Both the position numbers and the translations under genes were made by a program. DNA of 64,000 bases from Haloplanus salinus (GTDB lineage: Archaea; Halobacteriota; Halobacteria; Halobacteriales; Haloferacaceae). The notes beneath the pieces are model-generated. The model ran no database searches and had not been told where the DNA came from. It worked only from the letters and a program-made list of their open reading frames with translations. Of this stretch, positions 7,683 to 17,218 are shown in pieces. The stretch is taken from positions 2,236,113 to 2,300,112 of the forward strand of contig NZ_QPHM01000001.1 in the NCBI RefSeq assembly GCF_003336245.1. Reading direction: 5' to 3'. Positions within the stretch are counted from its first letter, which is position 1, and the number at the start of each line of letters is the position of its first letter.

Positions 7683-10600
7683 TCGCGTCGCCGGGCCAGC
7701 AGTCCGGCCACGAGGAGGGCGAGCAGTGCCACGACGGCCCCGAAGCCGGGGGCACTCGTGTCGCTGGTCGGCGTGGCGGTGGCCGCGTCCGTCGCCGTCG
7801 ACGCCGACGCGGGCGTCGGCGTGGACGTTCGGGTCGCGGTGTGTGTCGGCGTGGCGGTTGCCGTCGCTTCGTCGACCGTCACCTGTCCCACGGACACGTC
7901 GTCGACGTGGAGGGCGTACGTCCCGACCCCGTCGGGCGTGAGGGTGAAGGTGACGTCGGCAGTCTCGCCGGGCGCGAGATCGACGACGCGCGTCGCCGTC
8001 GTCTCGTCGCCGCGTCGTAGTGCGACGGTGTGGCTGCCGGTCGCTGTGCCGACGTTCTCGACGGTCGCAGTCACCGTCGTCGACTCCCCGACCGAGAGGG
8101 TCGTCCGCGACACCGCCGTCTCGCGCACGTCGAACGCGGGATCGCCGGCGGCGACGGCGAACACAGACAGCCCGGGCGTGTCGACGGTGTATCGGTGCGT
8201 GCCGGCCGTCGTCTCCGTGAGACTCGTCTCCACTGCCGTCCACGCGTCGTCGTGGTAGCGGTAGACGACCACGTCTTCCGGGGCGACGCCGCGTTCGTCG
8301 AGGGTGTCGGCGTCGACGGTCAGGTCGAACGTCGCGCCCGAGATGTCGGCCGCTCCGAGCGACGGGTGCTCGACCGATAGGTAGCCGACAACCCGTGACG
8401 GGGCGTCGGTCGACGCGGCCGGCAGGGAGGGAACGTCGTCGAACGACGACGCGTCGTCGGCGACGCCGACGGAGAGGTCGAACTCGCCGGCGGCGGTGAC
8501 GGTCATCGCGTCGAGGGTGACACTCGACCCCGCGGGCGGCGTCGGGAAGTCCACGTCGACAGGGTCGTCGCCGTCCGCACCGGTGACGCTGACCGACCCC
8601 ACGCCGGCGTTCGTGGAGATATCGACCGATGGACCGGTCACGTCGGCGATGCTCACGCTCCCGTCGCCTCCGCTACTCTCGCCCCCGCTTCTGCTCCCGC
8701 CACCTCCGCCGCTCGCCGCGGCTTCGACTGTGACGGCCACGGTGTCGGTGTCGGTGTTGCCCGCGCCGTCGATGACCCGGAGCGTCGCCGTTGCACTCCC
8801 CGCCGACGCGTAGGTGTGTGTGGCCGTCGTCGAGATGGTCGTGGTGTCGTAGGTGCCGTCGCCGTCGAAGTCCCACTCGTACTGCTGGATGCCGACGTTG
8901 TCCGTCGTCGCCGAGGCGTCGAAGGTGACGCTATCGCCGGCCGTCACCGTCCGGTCGCTCCCAGCGTCGGCCGTCGGTGCCGTGGTGTCGTCGCCCCCGG
9001 GACTGATCTCGACCGTCTCGGCGGAGTAGTGCGTGTCGAGTTCCATCTTGATCCCCGTCGACGTCTGGGTGAACGTCGCCTGTGTCTGACTTCCGCCGTA
9101 GGCGGCGCGGAGTTGCCCCGCCGAGGTGACGCCCCACTGTTCGAGCATGCCGTTCGGGATCAGCGCCTCGTAGTACCCCTGATTTTGACTCCCGTCGACG
9201 GTGAAGTGCGGGCCGGCGACCTGCACCGTGAGCCGCGGTTTCTGCGTGTTCGACCCCTGTCGGTACATGGGCGGCGAGAACGACTGCGCGTCGGTGACGA
9301 TGGTCCCGCCGGTGAGCGTCGTGCGGAAGCGAACGGGCGCGCGCGCCATGTTGTAGAAGGAGACCAGCGCCTGTGCCTCACGCATCGTCGTCGCCTGTTT
9401 GTTCTCCGCCGGCCAGTTGTTGTACGTCGGCTGGGTGCCGTCCTGATAGTAGAACCGCTGATTCTCGCGGGGTTCGATGAGGAGCGTCAGGTTCGCGGTT
9501 TCGGCCGTCGTCCCCGGCCCGACGGACCACGAGACGTCGCCGCCGGTCCCCATCATCATCCGCGGCGTGAAGTTGTCGAGTTCGAGTTCGACCTCGAACC
9601 GGGTGGTGCTGTCGGCACCGACGTTCGCGAGGTCAGCCTCCCCGTTCTGGACGCCCTGCGCCTTGAGGCGCACGTCGAGTTTGCCGTTCGAGACGGTGGT
9701 CCCGACCACGACGTCGCCGCTCGGTTGGGTCCCGCCGACCACGCGCACCGACGAGGCGACCACCGAGGGCGACCCGCGCGTCTCGACGGTGACGCCCGTC
9801 GGCGACTGCCCGCCGACGGCGACGGTGTGACTCCCCGCGTTCGCGAACGTCGTCGTGATCGTGACTTGCTCCGTCCCTCCGGCGGGGACGGTCACGTTCT
9901 TGGTCTGCACGACACTCCCGTCCTGATACAGCGGGACGAGCAGCCAGTCCTCGTTCGACCCGCCGTTCGACACCGTCGCGGTCACGTCGACGTCCTCGTT
10001 CTGCTCGACGGTCGTCGCGGAGAGGGAGTAGCCCGTCACGGACAGCGCGTTGCTGGGCTGGACGAGCAGCGTCTTCCGCTCGAACCCAATCCCACCGACG
10101 ACGTAGAGGTCGGCGAGGCCGGACTCGGAGCGACTCACCGTGAGCGTCGTCGTCTTGGTGGTGCTGGCCCCGACGCTCACCGACCGACTCGCCAACGTGG
10201 TGATCGACTCCGTGGTCCCCACGTCGAACACCTCGACGGTCGTCGACCCCGACGCGCTCCCGGTGTTGTTGAGGGTCACGTCGACGTCGACGTCCGTGCC
10301 CGGCGTCACCGTCGTCGACGAGAGCGACACCGAGTCGATGGTGATCCGGGCGGTGCCGCCGTCCCCGCCACCGTCGCCCGAACTCGACAGGAGCATCGAG
10401 GTATCGGTGGCGAGGACGTTCCCACTGCTCGTGTCGTTCAGCCGGTACGCGACGGACTGATCGCCGGTGAACGTCCCCGCCGACACCGTGAGGAGCGCGG
10501 ACCCCTCGGTAGCGGTGAGTGAGGCGTTGGCCGTGACGAACGCGCCGTCGGTGGCGTTGTAGAGTTCGACGGCCACGTCCGAGGGCGACGCCACTTGTCC

Positions 10601-10864
10601 GGTCGCGTTGTAAGCGACCGACAGCGAGGTGGTGGTCGTCGGATCGTGGCTCGTGTCGGAGTTGTTCACCCACGGCGCGGACGGGAAGCCAGTGAGATCG
10701 GCCGCCGTTGCCCCGCCGATAGCGGCCGGCGTCCCCGCCCAGTCGGTCGGTCCCGTCGTCGCTCCCGCTGGCGCCGCCGGTGCGACCAGCAATGCGAGCA
10801 CGAGCCCAGCCACGTGGGCGCGCCGCCACGGGATCGACGTGCCGTCGTCTCCTTGCATGCGCAT
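7679..10864 (-). CDS. Large secreted PGF-CTERM surface protein with CARDB-like and PKD domains
   Basis: About 1060 residues. I prefer the ATG at 10864 (MRMQGDDG); 10858 is also possible. A signal peptide follows (VAGLVLALLVAPAAPAGAT). Several CARDB-like beta domains occupy roughly residues 175-400 (repeated LSVTGYSLSATTVEQNEDVDVTATVSN patterns). A PKD domain is near residue 650 (FDASATTDNVGIQQYEWDFDGDGTYDT). A Ser/Gly linker follows, then another CARDB-like domain. The end APGFGAVVALLALLVAGLLARRRD is a PGF-CTERM tripartite tail, processed by archaeosortase A and lipid-anchored on the cell surface. The gene converges with moaC, their ends overlapping by 4 bases. Ligand or partner unknown. Confidence 0.88.
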   Translation of the reverse strand: MRMQGDDGTSIPWRRAHVAGLVLALLVAPAAPAGATTGPTDWAGTPAAIGGATAADLTGFPSAPWVNNSDTSHDPTTTTSLSVAYNATGQVASPSDVAVELYNATDGAFVTANASLTATEGSALLTVSAGTFTGDQSVAYRLNDTSSGNVLATDTSMLLSSSGDGGGDGGTARITIDSVSLSSTTVTPGTDVDVDVTLNNTGSASGSTTVEVFDVGTTESITTLASRSVSVGASTTKTTTLTVSRSESGLADLYVVGGIGFERKTLLVQPSNALSVTGYSLSATTVEQNEDVDVTATVSNGGSNEDWLLVPLYQDGSVVQTKNVTVPAGGTEQVTITTTFANAGSHTVAVGGQSPTGVTVETRGSPSVVASSVRVVGGTQPSGDVVVGTTVSNGKLDVRLKAQGVQNGEADLANVGADSTTRFEVELELDNFTPRMMMGTGGDVSWSVGPGTTAETANLTLLIEPRENQRFYYQDGTQPTYNNWPAENKQATTMREAQALVSFYNMARAPVRFRTTLTGGTIVTDAQSFSPPMYRQGSNTQKPRLTVQVAGPHFTVDGSQNQGYYEALIPNGMLEQWGVTSAGQLRAAYGGSQTQATFTQTSTGIKMELDTHYSAETVEISPGGDDTTAPTADAGSDRTVTAGDSVTFDASATTDNVGIQQYEWDFDGDGTYDTTTISTTATHTYASAGSATATLRVIDGAGNTDTDTVAVTVEAAASGGGGGSRSGGESSGGDGSVSIADVTGPSVDISTNAGVGSVSVTGADGDDPVDVDFPTPPAGSSVTLDAMTVTAAGEFDLSVGVADDASSFDDVPSLPAASTDAPSRVVGYLSVEHPSLGAADISGATFDLTVDADTLDERGVAPEDVVVYRYHDDAWTAVETSLTETTAGTHRYTVDTPGLSVFAVAAGDPAFDVRETAVSRTTLSVGESTTVTATVENVGTATGSHTVALRRGDETTATRVVDLAPGETADVTFTLTPDGVGTYALHVDDVSVGQVTVDEATATATPTHTATRTSTPTPASASTATDAATATPTSDTSAPGFGAVVALLALLVAGLLARRRD

Positions 10865-10932
10865 CACTCTCAAACGGGGGGCAAAAACGTTCCCCGCCGG
10901 GTATCAGATGTGATACCGCGTGACCGAGCGCG

Positions 10933-12228
10933 TCAGGCCGACTCGACGGCGGCGAGATCACTCGCCTTGGCGCGAGCGCGTTCCACGATGGAGGGCCGGG
11001 CTTCGAACTCCAGTACGACCTGTTCGCCCTCGTAGGTCTCGCCTTCGACGTTCGCGTGATCGTGGACCCACGAGACGAGGCTCATCGTGTCGTCGGCCAT
11101 GGGGAGGACGAGGCGTTCGAACCGCCAGTCCGGAAGTTCGTCCTCGATCCGGTCACGGAGTCCGTCGACGCAGTCGCCGGTCAGGCCGGAGACGGCGACG
11201 GGGTTGGGCGCCAGTGCCGAGAGCGCCTCGCGCTTCTCCGCGAGTGCGTCGTCGTCGACGCGGTCGATCTTGTTCAACACCGTCACGATCGGCGCCTCGT
11301 TGCGTTCGTACAGCGTGTCGTGACAGGTGACGAGTTTCTCGCGCATCGCCTCGACCGACTCGCTGGCGTCGACGACGAGAAGGACGAGGTCGGCGTGATA
11401 CACCGAGTCGAGCGTGGACTCGAAGGATTCGACCAGCCAGTGAGGGAGGTCGGAGACGAAGCCGACGGTGTCGGTCAGGAGTACGTCCCGCTTTCCGGTG
11501 TCGGCCCGGCGGGTGGTGGTCCCGAGCGTGGTGAACAGCCGGTCCTCGCTCTCCGCGGTGGTGTCGAGGTCGGGATGGCGGTCCTCGTTCTCGTCCACGT
11601 CGAGTTCGGCGGCGAGACGGCGCATCAGCGTCGACTTCCCGGCGTTCGTGTAGCCCGCGAGGGCGACGAGGTCGAATCCGGACTCGCGGCGCTGGTCGCG
11701 CCGCGTCTCCGCCTTCTCCGCGATGGCGTCGAGTTCCCGCTTGATCTCCGCAATCTGGTTTTTGATGTCGCGTTCCCGGCTCTCGTCGTACTCGCCGAGG
11801 CCCATGAAGCCCGGCCGCTCGTCGCGTTTGGCGAGGCTCGTCTTGGCCTCGGCGCGCGGCAGTTCGTAGCGGAGTTCGGCGAGTTCGACCTGGAGCTGGG
11901 CCTTGCGGGTCCGTGCTCGCTGGCCGAAGATGTCGAGAATGAGCGTGAACCGGTCCACCACCTCGACGCGGTCGGGGAGCTTCCCCCCGATATTGAAGGT
12001 CTGATACGGCCCGAGACGGTTGTCGACGATCACGGCGTCGGCGTCGGTGCGCGCCGTGAGCGCCGCGAGTTCTTCGACCTTTCCCTCGCCGAAGGCGTAG
12101 GCGGCGTCCTCCTCGCGGGTCTGCGTGAGTTCGCCGACCACCTCGTAGCCCGCGGAGCGTGCGAGGTCCCTGATCTCGCTCAGGTCGGCGTCCCCGCGCT
12201 CGACGCGTTTGGCGACGACTGCCCTCAT
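10933..12228 (-). CDS. hflX: GTPase HflX
   Basis: 431 residues from the ATG at 12228 (MRAVVAKRVERGD); an upstream in-frame GTG would add 22 residues unlike the family. An N-terminal HflX domain (1-165) has the glycine motif FGEGKVEEL and a coiled linker with GQRARTRKAQLQVELAELRY. The GTPase domain follows with G1 AGYTNAGKST, G3 DTVGFVSDLPHWLVESF and G4 NKID. HflX binds 50S subunits and rescues or splits stalled ribosomes. A TATA-like TTTAAG lies about 65 bases upstream. Confidence 0.95.
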   Translation of the reverse strand: MRAVVAKRVERGDADLSEIRDLARSAGYEVVGELTQTREEDAAYAFGEGKVEELAALTARTDADAVIVDNRLGPYQTFNIGGKLPDRVEVVDRFTLILDIFGQRARTRKAQLQVELAELRYELPRAEAKTSLAKRDERPGFMGLGEYDESRERDIKNQIAEIKRELDAIAEKAETRRDQRRESGFDLVALAGYTNAGKSTLMRRLAAELDVDENEDRHPDLDTTAESEDRLFTTLGTTTRRADTGKRDVLLTDTVGFVSDLPHWLVESFESTLDSVYHADLVLLVVDASESVEAMREKLVTCHDTLYERNEAPIVTVLNKIDRVDDDALAEKREALSALAPNPVAVSGLTGDCVDGLRDRIEDELPDWRFERLVLPMADDTMSLVSWVHDHANVEGETYEGEQVVLEFEARPSIVERARAKASDLAAVESA

Positions 12229-12339
12229 CGGTCCACCGTCCGGATCGTGTAGCTTCCCTGCACGTTCTACTGCCGAGGTAGGCGCTCGAACCACTTAAAC
12301 TCCGCTCGCCGGGGCGTTTCGCCGACCGTCACCGCCGAA

Positions 12340-12365
12340 TAATACATAATTAATTAATATTTTTC
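12340..12365 (+). promoter_or_regulatory. AT-rich promoter upstream of the SipW-cupredoxin gene
   Basis: A 26-base stretch of only A and T plus one C (AATACATAATTAATTAATAT) stands out in GC-rich DNA. It sits about 100 bases before the ATG at 12460, so the mRNA has a leader. A purine-rich GGAGGGGGAAG lies about 9 bases before that ATG and can act as Shine-Dalgarno. Confidence 0.5.
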
Positions 12366-12459
12366 TCCACACAGTTTCCCCCGTCTCGCGCCCGGTTCGG
12401 CAACGGATCGGTCGGTGGTTCGACTCCACCGGTGGGACCTCCCGGAGGGGGAAGCCACG

Positions 12460-13875
12460 ATGCCACGGGAGTTCACGCTCTCACGACGGACGGCCCTCGC
12501 CGCCCTCGGCACCGTCGGCGTCGCGTCGGCGGGTGCGGGGGTGGGCACGAGTGCCTTCTTCAGCGACGGGGAATCGTTCGAGAACGACCGACTGGTGGCC
12601 GGCACGCTCGATATGAAGGCGGCCTACTCGGTCCACTACTTGGACTGGTCCGCGGACGAACTGGACGGCATCGACGACGACGCCGTCACCACGACCGGCC
12701 CTATGACGGAGTTCGATCCCGGGCCGAGGTCGCTGCCCGGCATCGAGTTCGCCACGGAGGGCGACCGACAGCAGTTCCTCGCGAACACGCTGGTGCACGC
12801 GGACGGCGACGCGTCCTGTCCGGACGGCACCGACGCGGACGACCTCCAACGGCCGGTCGTCGAACTGGACGACCTCAAGCCCGGCGACCACGGCGAGGTC
12901 ACGTTCGACCTCGCGCTGTGTGACAACCCGGGGTACGTCTGGCTGGGGGTCGCCGACGCCACGGCCGCCGAAAACGGGTATACGGAGCCGGAACGTGACG
13001 ACCCCGACGAATCCGGCCTCGAAACGCTGCCCGGCGAACCGCCGACGGACCATCACGTCGAACTCCTCGACGCCGTCCGGGCCGCCTACTGGATCGACGA
13101 CGGTGACGACTACGTGGACGGCGACGAGGCGTTCCAGTCGCGGGGGTCGCTCCGGGACGTCCTCGGGGACCTCTCGGGGATCGGTGTCGCGCTCGAGGGT
13201 GACGTGTCGTCCGAACGTGGCGGTGGCACGGGCGGGCAGGGCTGCTTCTCCCCCGGACGGCACTCCGTCGGGTTCGTCTGGTGGCTGCCGGTCGACCACG
13301 CAAACGAGACACAGAGCGACTCGGTGCGGTTCTCGCTGACATTCTACACCGAGCAGTGCCGCCACAACGACGGGACCGGCGACCGGCTCTCGGCGTTCGT
13401 GAACGACGACGCGCCGCTCAACGAGCGACCGTGGGACGGGGCCGTCGCCGACCGGACCGGCCACCCCGAAGTCGTCGTGACGAACAACGCCCTGACCCAA
13501 GTGACCTTCCCGGACGTGCCACCGTTCGGGCCGCCACCGCAGACGTTACCGCTCGGGTTCGACCCGCAGGTGGTCCGAGTCTCGCCCGGGACGACCGTCA
13601 CGTGGCACTGGGCGACGTACGCCGACCCGTTCCCCGACTTCTTCGACGAGATTCCGCACAACGTCGTCGCGCCGGACGGGTCGTTCAGCAGCGGTCCCCC
13701 GGAGCCAGCGACGACGGCGTCCGACTTCAGCCACACGTTCACCGAACCGGGACTCCACCCGTACGTCTGTGTGCCCCACGGCAGCACGCAGTTCCATCAC
13801 TCCTCCCCCGGCGTCCCGTTCCAGGAGGTGATCAACGAGTCGGGTATGCGGGGTGCCATCCTCGTCGAGGATTGA
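12460..13875 (+). CDS. SipW-type signal peptide protein fused to a cupredoxin domain
   Basis: 471 residues from the ATG at 12460. The N-terminus REFTLSRRTALAALGTVGVASAGAGVGTSAFFSD is the SipW-dependent type signal of TasA/CalY-like proteins, in which FFSD marks the mature start. Residues about 20-330 are a TasA-like beta domain with several Cys (ASCPDG, LALCDNPGYVWLG, EQCRHNDGTGDRL). From about residue 345 a plastocyanin/halocyanin-like domain follows with all four type-1 copper ligands: His in IPHNVVAPDG, Cys and His in YVCVPHG, and Met in GMRGAI. It probably carries copper on the cell surface or on filaments. The fusion is uncommon. Confidence 0.82.
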   Translation: MPREFTLSRRTALAALGTVGVASAGAGVGTSAFFSDGESFENDRLVAGTLDMKAAYSVHYLDWSADELDGIDDDAVTTTGPMTEFDPGPRSLPGIEFATEGDRQQFLANTLVHADGDASCPDGTDADDLQRPVVELDDLKPGDHGEVTFDLALCDNPGYVWLGVADATAAENGYTEPERDDPDESGLETLPGEPPTDHHVELLDAVRAAYWIDDGDDYVDGDEAFQSRGSLRDVLGDLSGIGVALEGDVSSERGGGTGGQGCFSPGRHSVGFVWWLPVDHANETQSDSVRFSLTFYTEQCRHNDGTGDRLSAFVNDDAPLNERPWDGAVADRTGHPEVVVTNNALTQVTFPDVPPFGPPPQTLPLGFDPQVVRVSPGTTVTWHWATYADPFPDFFDEIPHNVVAPDGSFSSGPPEPATTASDFSHTFTEPGLHPYVCVPHGSTQFHHSSPGVPFQEVINESGMRGAILVED

Positions 13876-13932
13876 CCTCCCCGGGCGGAGCCTCGCCACA
13901 AACGACTTAACGGCTACCGGCCCACTGGTGGT

Positions 13933-14274
13933 ATGGACTGGTTTCTGATCGGCCTACAACTGGGGATCGACCCCCAACAACTGGGGTTGGAGTTCGGTGG
14001 CGGCGCCGTCATCGGTGGCATCATCGGCTTCGCGGCGAAGAAACTGGCGAAGGTCATCGCGATCATCGTCGGCCTCGAACTCGCGCTGTTCAAGTTCTTG
14101 GAGTCGCGTGGCATCCTCACCGTCGACTGGGCGGCGCTATCGGCCGGAATCCTGCGAACGGGCGAGGGCGCAGCGTCGAGCGGCCCGCCCGGCTGGGCGT
14201 CGACCATTCTCTCGACGCTCTCGGTGTCGGCCGGCTTCACTGGCGGCTTCCTCCTCGGCTTCCGGCGGGGATAG
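13933..14274 (+). CDS. FUN14 family membrane protein
   Basis: 113 residues with the glycine-zipper helices typical of FUN14: FGGGAVIGGIIGFAAKKLAKVIAIIVGLELALFKFLESRGILTVDW and a last helix AGFTGGFLLGFRRG. Two or three membrane segments. In eukaryotes the family includes mitophagy receptors; the archaeal role is unknown. A TTAAC box 28 bases upstream suggests a leaderless transcript. It converges with the SBDS gene with no gap. Confidence 0.85.
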   Translation: MDWFLIGLQLGIDPQQLGLEFGGGAVIGGIIGFAAKKLAKVIAIIVGLELALFKFLESRGILTVDWAALSAGILRTGEGAASSGPPGWASTILSTLSVSAGFTGGFLLGFRRG

Positions 14275-15000
14275 CTACCTGACGTTCAGGTCGTCCTCGT
14301 CCTTGACGATGCGCGTCTCCGCCTCGCCGCTCGTCACCTCGTTCACCAGGTCGTAGAAGTCGTTCTGCATCCCCGCGGGGAACGTGAGCACGCCGATCCA
14401 GGAGCCGTCGGCCTGCCACTCCTCCCGATCCAGGTCGCCGAACCCTCGGATCCTCGCCTGTGCGCTCCCGGCCTTGTCCGCGGGCACCTGTACCGCGACC
14501 GTCATCTCCGCGAAGCGAATCGGGATCACGGGCCGGAGGACGTCGAGAGCGTCGTCGACCTGCGTCTCGACTCGCTCCATCGGGTCGACGCGAAAGCCCG
14601 CCTCCTCCAGCGCTCGCTCGATCCGCTCGGGCGGGTGGGGGGCGTCGTCCATCTGCGGGTTGACCGCGTTGCGCGCGATGCGGTTGATCAGCTGCTTGCG
14701 CTTCTGTTCTTGCATCTCGCGGCGCTGGTCGGCCGTGATCTGTATCTCGCCGCGCTCGACCACCTCGGGGATGATCTCGAGGGGGTCCGTCGTCCCGAAC
14801 ACCTCCTCCAGGTCGTTCTCGGCGGGGCGGTCGCCCCGAGAGGCGTCCTCGAACACGTCCTCGGCGGCGATGACGTCCTCTAAGTCGCCCTCGAACTCGC
14901 CGCGTTTGATCGCGAGCGCCGCGTCGGGGTCGATCAGCACCTCGAACCGCTCGCCGTGGGATTCGAGGCGGGCGGTGACGGCCTCGTCCAGTGAAATCAT
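14275..15000 (-). CDS. sdo1: Ribosome maturation protein SDO1/SBDS
   Basis: 241 residues, the usual archaeal SBDS length. The N-terminal FYSH domain shows [51 protein letters not shown] and the [16 protein letters not shown] helix. The middle and C-terminal domains have [20 protein letters not shown] and [23 protein letters not shown] works with EF-2-like GTPases to release eIF6 from 50S subunits. Transcription is probably leaderless from the TATA box at 15022. Confidence 0.96.
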   Translation of the reverse strand: MISLDEAVTARLESHGERFEVLIDPDAALAIKRGEFEGDLEDVIAAEDVFEDASRGDRPAENDLEEVFGTTDPLEIIPEVVERGEIQITADQRREMQEQKRKQLINRIARNAVNPQMDDAPHPPERIERALEEAGFRVDPMERVETQVDDALDVLRPVIPIRFAEMTVAVQVPADKAGSAQARIRGFGDLDREEWQADGSWIGVLTFPAGMQNDFYDLVNEVTSGEAETRIVKDEDDLNVR

Positions 15001-15021
15001 ACGGCGAGGTAGTCCCTCCGG

Positions 15022-15033
15022 GAGTATATACTC
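15022..15033 (-). promoter_or_regulatory. Palindromic TATA box of sdo1
   Basis: GAGTATATACTC, a perfect 12-base palindrome centred 28 bases before the sdo1 ATG. Confidence 0.6.
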
Positions 15034-15074
15034 TCGGCCGCCGCCGCATAGTGATTACCACCCTGGATCCGGGC

Positions 15075-15914
15075 TCACCCTCCGACGACGAGGGGTTCGG
15101 TGAACCCCATCGCCATCAGCCGCCGTACCACCGCTACTAGCCCGTTGTCGAAGCCCCGGCCGAACACGGCCCGTTCGTGACCGTCGTCGTCGTCGCCGCC
15201 GGTGAACGAACTCACGAGGGTCGTCGACTGATCGACCAGCAGGAGGCGTCCGAGGTCGGTGTCGTCGTCGGGGAACGGCGATCCGGTGAGCGTCTCGATG
15301 CCCGAGACGAACACCTCCGCGTCCGGGAGGTCGGCCTCGATCCGCTCGCGCATCGACTCGTCCCACGTCCCGACGACGACGGCAACCCCGCGGTCGCTGG
15401 CCGCCCGGAGACGGTCGAGCAGTGCCTCGGAGAACGTCGACCCGTGGCGACTGACGACGATCACCTCCCCGTCGGCCTCGTCGATCAGCTGTTCGACTCG
15501 GCCGTCGATGCTCGCCGTCCCCGACAGCGACCAGACCTCGTGGGTCACCTCCACCTCGTCGGCGTCGTCGATCCGGTCGACACTCTCGAGCGCGGTCCGG
15601 AGCGCCTCGGTCCGCGCCTCGTACTCGGCGCGGATCGTTCCGATGGCCTCGTCGATAGAGACGGCCCGGAACTGCTTGGGACTCGTATGTTGTACCTCGA
15701 CCAGCCCCTTCGTCTCCAGCGCCCCGAGCGCGTCGTAGACGCGGGTCCGGGGAACGCCCGACGTTTCGCTGATCTGCTTTGCCGTCCCCCGTGGTCGGCG
15801 CGACAACGCCACGAAACACCGGGCCTCGTACTCCTTGAACCCAAACTCCTGTAGCAGTTCGGCCGCGGTCCGCCGATTCGGATTCCGGTTCATGTGTCTC
15901 GACCGTCCGGCCAT
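15075..15914 (-). CDS. TrmB-family transcriptional regulator
   Basis: 279 residues from 15914; an ATG at 15893 (MNRNPNRRTAAELL) would also serve. The N-terminal TrmB winged helix (15-85) reads LLQEFGFKEYEARCFVALSRRPRGTAKQISETSGVPRTRVYDALGALETKGLVEVQ. The C-terminal TrmB sensor-like or PLD-like domain follows (GEVIVVSRHGSTFSEALLDRLRAASDRGVAVVVGTW, then RLLLVDQSTTLVSSF). TrmB proteins control sugar and central-metabolism genes. No target site is visible here. A TATA-like GAATAAATCAA lies at 15971-15982. Confidence 0.9.
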   Translation of the reverse strand: MAGRSRHMNRNPNRRTAAELLQEFGFKEYEARCFVALSRRPRGTAKQISETSGVPRTRVYDALGALETKGLVEVQHTSPKQFRAVSIDEAIGTIRAEYEARTEALRTALESVDRIDDADEVEVTHEVWSLSGTASIDGRVEQLIDEADGEVIVVSRHGSTFSEALLDRLRAASDRGVAVVVGTWDESMRERIEADLPDAEVFVSGIETLTGSPFPDDDTDLGRLLLVDQSTTLVSSFTGGDDDDGHERAVFGRGFDNGLVAVVRRLMAMGFTEPLVVGG

Positions 15915-16150
15915 CGGTTCTCCCTCGCAGCCGTCGAGTCGGGTCCCTCTCCCCGCTACATCACAACGAATTGATTTATTCTCACCGGCCGATACCCTCC
16001 GCCGGCGGATCGGGGCACGACCGGGGCGGACGCTCGTGAGCGTCCGCGACGACGGCGACGACTACCCACCCGAACCCCTCGACGAGACGGCCAGTCGGGA
16101 CTCGGGGAGTACCAACGGGCGCCGTTCACCCGGCAACTCGACGGGAACGG

Positions 16151-16486
16151 TTAGGAGAGGTCGTCGATCATGTCGACGAGGTCCGTCTTGTCCTGCACGC
16201 CGATGAGTCGCTCGGCCTGCTCGCCGTTCGCGTAGAACTCCAGCGTCGGGACGCTCCGGATGCCCCGGTCCTGGGCGAGCGCCTGCAGTTCGTCGATGTC
16301 GACTTTCAGGACGACCGCCTCGGTTTCGGCCGCTATCTCCTCGACCGTCGGCTCCAGCATCTTGCAGGGGCCACACCAGTCGGCGTAGTAGTCGACGAGA
16401 ACGACGGCGTTCTCGGCGACGAGTTCGTCTAGGTGGTCGGCGTCTTCGACGTGGATGGGTTCCCCCTCCGCGGTCGACTTGCTCAT
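16151..16486 (-). CDS. trxA: Thioredoxin
   Basis: 111 residues. The active site WCGPCK is at about residues 38-43 inside VVLVDYYADWCGPCKMLEPT, and the cis-Pro is in IRSVPTLEFYANG. It is a cytoplasmic disulfide reductase with no signal peptide. Standalone gene; a TTAAGG box lies about 28 bases upstream. Confidence 0.96.
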   Translation of the reverse strand: MSKSTAEGEPIHVEDADHLDELVAENAVVLVDYYADWCGPCKMLEPTVEEIAAETEAVVLKVDIDELQALAQDRGIRSVPTLEFYANGEQAERLIGVQDKTDLVDMIDDLS

Positions 16487-16550
16487 ACACTCCCGTAGCC
16501 ACGCGAACCCCTTAACGGTTGAGTCGTACGGGCACCCGGACGCACGACCG

Positions 16551-17213
16551 TCAGCCGACCTCGTACGTGAGCACGACGCCGTCGTCGAGTCGGTCGACGG
16601 TCCGGAGGTCGAGCGTCGGGAAGCTCTCGACGAACCCCTCGCCGTCGGCGAGGGTCGGCGCGTCCCGGCCCCCGACGACGAGCGACCCGACGAAGACGCT
16701 CAACTCGTCGACGAGGTCGGCCGCGAACAGCGAGTAGATGAGTTCGCCCCCGCCCTCGGCGAGCAGTCGCCCTACGCCCTCGGTTTCGAGGGCGCCGAGT
16801 GCGGCGGGCAGGTCGACCCGCGCGTCGCCCGCTTCGATCACCGTCGCGCCCGCGTCACGCAGGGCCGCGAGTCGGTCCGTGGGCGCCGCCCCCGACACCA
16901 GGAGATACGTCTCGGCGTCGTCGTTCAATAGCGTCGCGTCCGGCGGCGTTCGGGCGCGGGAGTCGGCGACGACCCGCGCCGGGTTGGCGGGGCGACCGCT
17001 GCGCAGGCGCTCGACCCGTCGGTCCTCCGATTTGACGCCGAGATGCGGGTCGTCAGCGAGCACCGTCCCGACGCCGACGAGGACGGCGTCGGCCGACGCA
17101 CGCAGGCGATCGACGCGGTCGAAATCCGCATCGCCGGAGATCCGAACCTGTCGACGCTCGTGGGTCGAGAGCTTCCCGTCCACGCTCGTCGCCGCGTTGA
17201 CGACGACTTCCAT
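16551..17213 (-). CDS. RibD C-terminal-type reductase (riboflavin pathway)
   Basis: 220 residues from the ATG at 17213 (MEVVVNAATSVDGKLSTHERRQVRISGDADF). This is the standalone archaeal 2,5-diamino-6-(ribosylamino)-pyrimidinone 5'-phosphate reductase fold. Motifs include VNAATSVDGKL, ADAVLVGVGTVLADDPHL, NPARVVADSRARTP and LLAEGGGELIYSLFAADLVDEL. It reduces the ribosyl side chain with NAD(P)H on the way to riboflavin and F420 deazaflavin precursors. The ATG lies 5 bases after the stop of a truncated DUF2071 gene, suggesting an old two-gene unit. Confidence 0.92.
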   Translation of the reverse strand: MEVVVNAATSVDGKLSTHERRQVRISGDADFDRVDRLRASADAVLVGVGTVLADDPHLGVKSEDRRVERLRSGRPANPARVVADSRARTPPDATLLNDDAETYLLVSGAAPTDRLAALRDAGATVIEAGDARVDLPAALGALETEGVGRLLAEGGGELIYSLFAADLVDELSVFVGSLVVGGRDAPTLADGEGFVESFPTLDLRTVDRLDDGVVLTYEVG

Positions 17214-17218
17214 GTCGA

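Noticed and set aside
8816-10522. 568-codon open frame on the plus strand
   Set aside because: Antisense shadow of the PGF-CTERM surface protein; no domain pattern.
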